From Bryobacterales bacterium (lineage in GTDB: Bacteria; Acidobacteriota; Terriglobia; Bryobacterales; UBA6623), in contig JAPPLB010000186.1 in NCBI GenBank assembly GCA_028819575.1, positions 1 to 44,474 on the forward strand: 44,474 nt of DNA, read 5' to 3'. Below the pieces are notes generated by a model. It saw nothing but the letters and a program-made list of their open reading frames with translations. It did not search any database and was not told the DNA's origin. Position numbers and translations under genes: made by a program. Numbering within the stretch: the first letter of the stretch is position 1; every line of letters begins with the position of its first letter. Shown here piece by piece: positions 44,105 to 44,474 of the stretch.

Positions 44105-44474
44105 ACCGGAGTCCGGAACCCTCCTGCCGAATACCCTGTTTTTCCGAGCTCGGGCATAAACCGTAACGCGTAGCTCGCCCGGAAGCCTTCCTTGCTGACG
44201 AGCACTTGTTCTGGCGCCACGGCGAGCAGACGACACGCAATCCGTCCCAACGGGATGAAAGGTCAGCAGGCACCAAAGAAGCGGATCCCGAGATAGAGAC
44301 GTTATACCGACGAAGCGCCAATGATACAATGAGAGCCGCTCAGGACAGAAAAGGGCGCGCGCCCACAGCGCGCGGCCGGTTAAGAAAACAAACAATGAGT
44401 TATTTAACCATGCGGGCGCGGAGGGGAATTTGTAGAGGAATTGACGCTTAATAAAAAAGTTGGGGGGTGGATTA
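44105..44474. other. 370-base end region without a recognised gene
   Basis: No convincing coding region. A TGA-TACAAT extended -10 (44322-44330) could start a transcript towards the window end, but its -35 is poor. GCGCGC-GCCCACA-GCGCGC (44355-44373) is a strong GC hairpin. GGTTAA and TTAACC flank an A-rich stretch at about 44378-44410. The last ~70 bases drop in GC and end in a poly-A and poly-G run, which may mark a contig edge. Confidence 0.35.

Noticed and set aside
44206-44451. An 81-codon plus-strand frame in the end region
   Set aside because: Arg-rich, without a ribosome-binding site or family features, and it runs across a strong hairpin.

Overview
The window looks like chromosomal DNA of an Acidobacteriota bacterium, most likely a Bryobacterales/Solibacter-like member. 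This is an inference. It rests on high GC content, three MacB/FtsX-type permeases of the 'ADOP' kind (one in a PadR-permease pair), NtrC-type regulation of an efflux locus and a probable selenoprotein. No rRNA, tRNA or CRISPR array was recognised. The last ~70 bases are AT-rich and may be a contig edge.

Layout. Bases 1-171 hold one copy of a repeat element that recurs at 21553-21818. A minus-strand pair follows (PD40 propeller lipid/periplasmic-type protein and a CsaA-like tRNA-binding protein), then smc, the rpsO-pnp pair with a hairpin-rich spacer, and a DegT-family aminotransferase with a Tat-like N-terminus. Next come a HicA-HicB toxin-antitoxin pair and a divergent PadR-ADOP permease pair. 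From 15027 to 27743 lies one long plus-strand export locus: MacA-like adaptor, ABC ATPase, ADOP permease, TolC-like channel, a second ADOP permease, a second ABC ATPase, a sigma-54 response regulator and its histidine kinase. A candidate -24/-12 site sits just before the adaptor gene, so the two-component pair probably drives the transporter.

The most interesting gene is on the minus strand at 27795-29468. It is one reading frame interrupted by a single in-frame TGA exactly where an iodothyronine-deiodinase/thioredoxin fold has its redox Sec (Cys-Leu-Thr-Sec-Pro-Pro-Phe). A perfect 6-bp hairpin with an AGGUU loop starts 18 nt after the TGA, as expected of a bacterial SECIS. The protein is a secreted deiodinase-like selenoprotein continuing into a CX4C DsbD-alpha-like region and six EF-hand loops.

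After a Phd-VapC module and an enolase-superfamily dehydratase come two tightly packed plus-strand operons. The first is mobA, radical SAM/SPASM, hexulose-6-phosphate synthase and phosphohexuloisomerase (32-35 kb). The second is a HemN/HemW-like radical SAM protein, a flavin-halogenase-like oxidoreductase and a phenylacetate-CoA-ligase-like enzyme (40-44 kb), which looks like a small specialised-metabolism cluster. Between them lie a membrane Ser/Thr kinase with PEGA repeats, a cold-shock protein with a hairpin against its ribosome-binding site, a glycerate 2-kinase and a CHAD protein. All functional calls come from reading motifs by eye; no database search was run.
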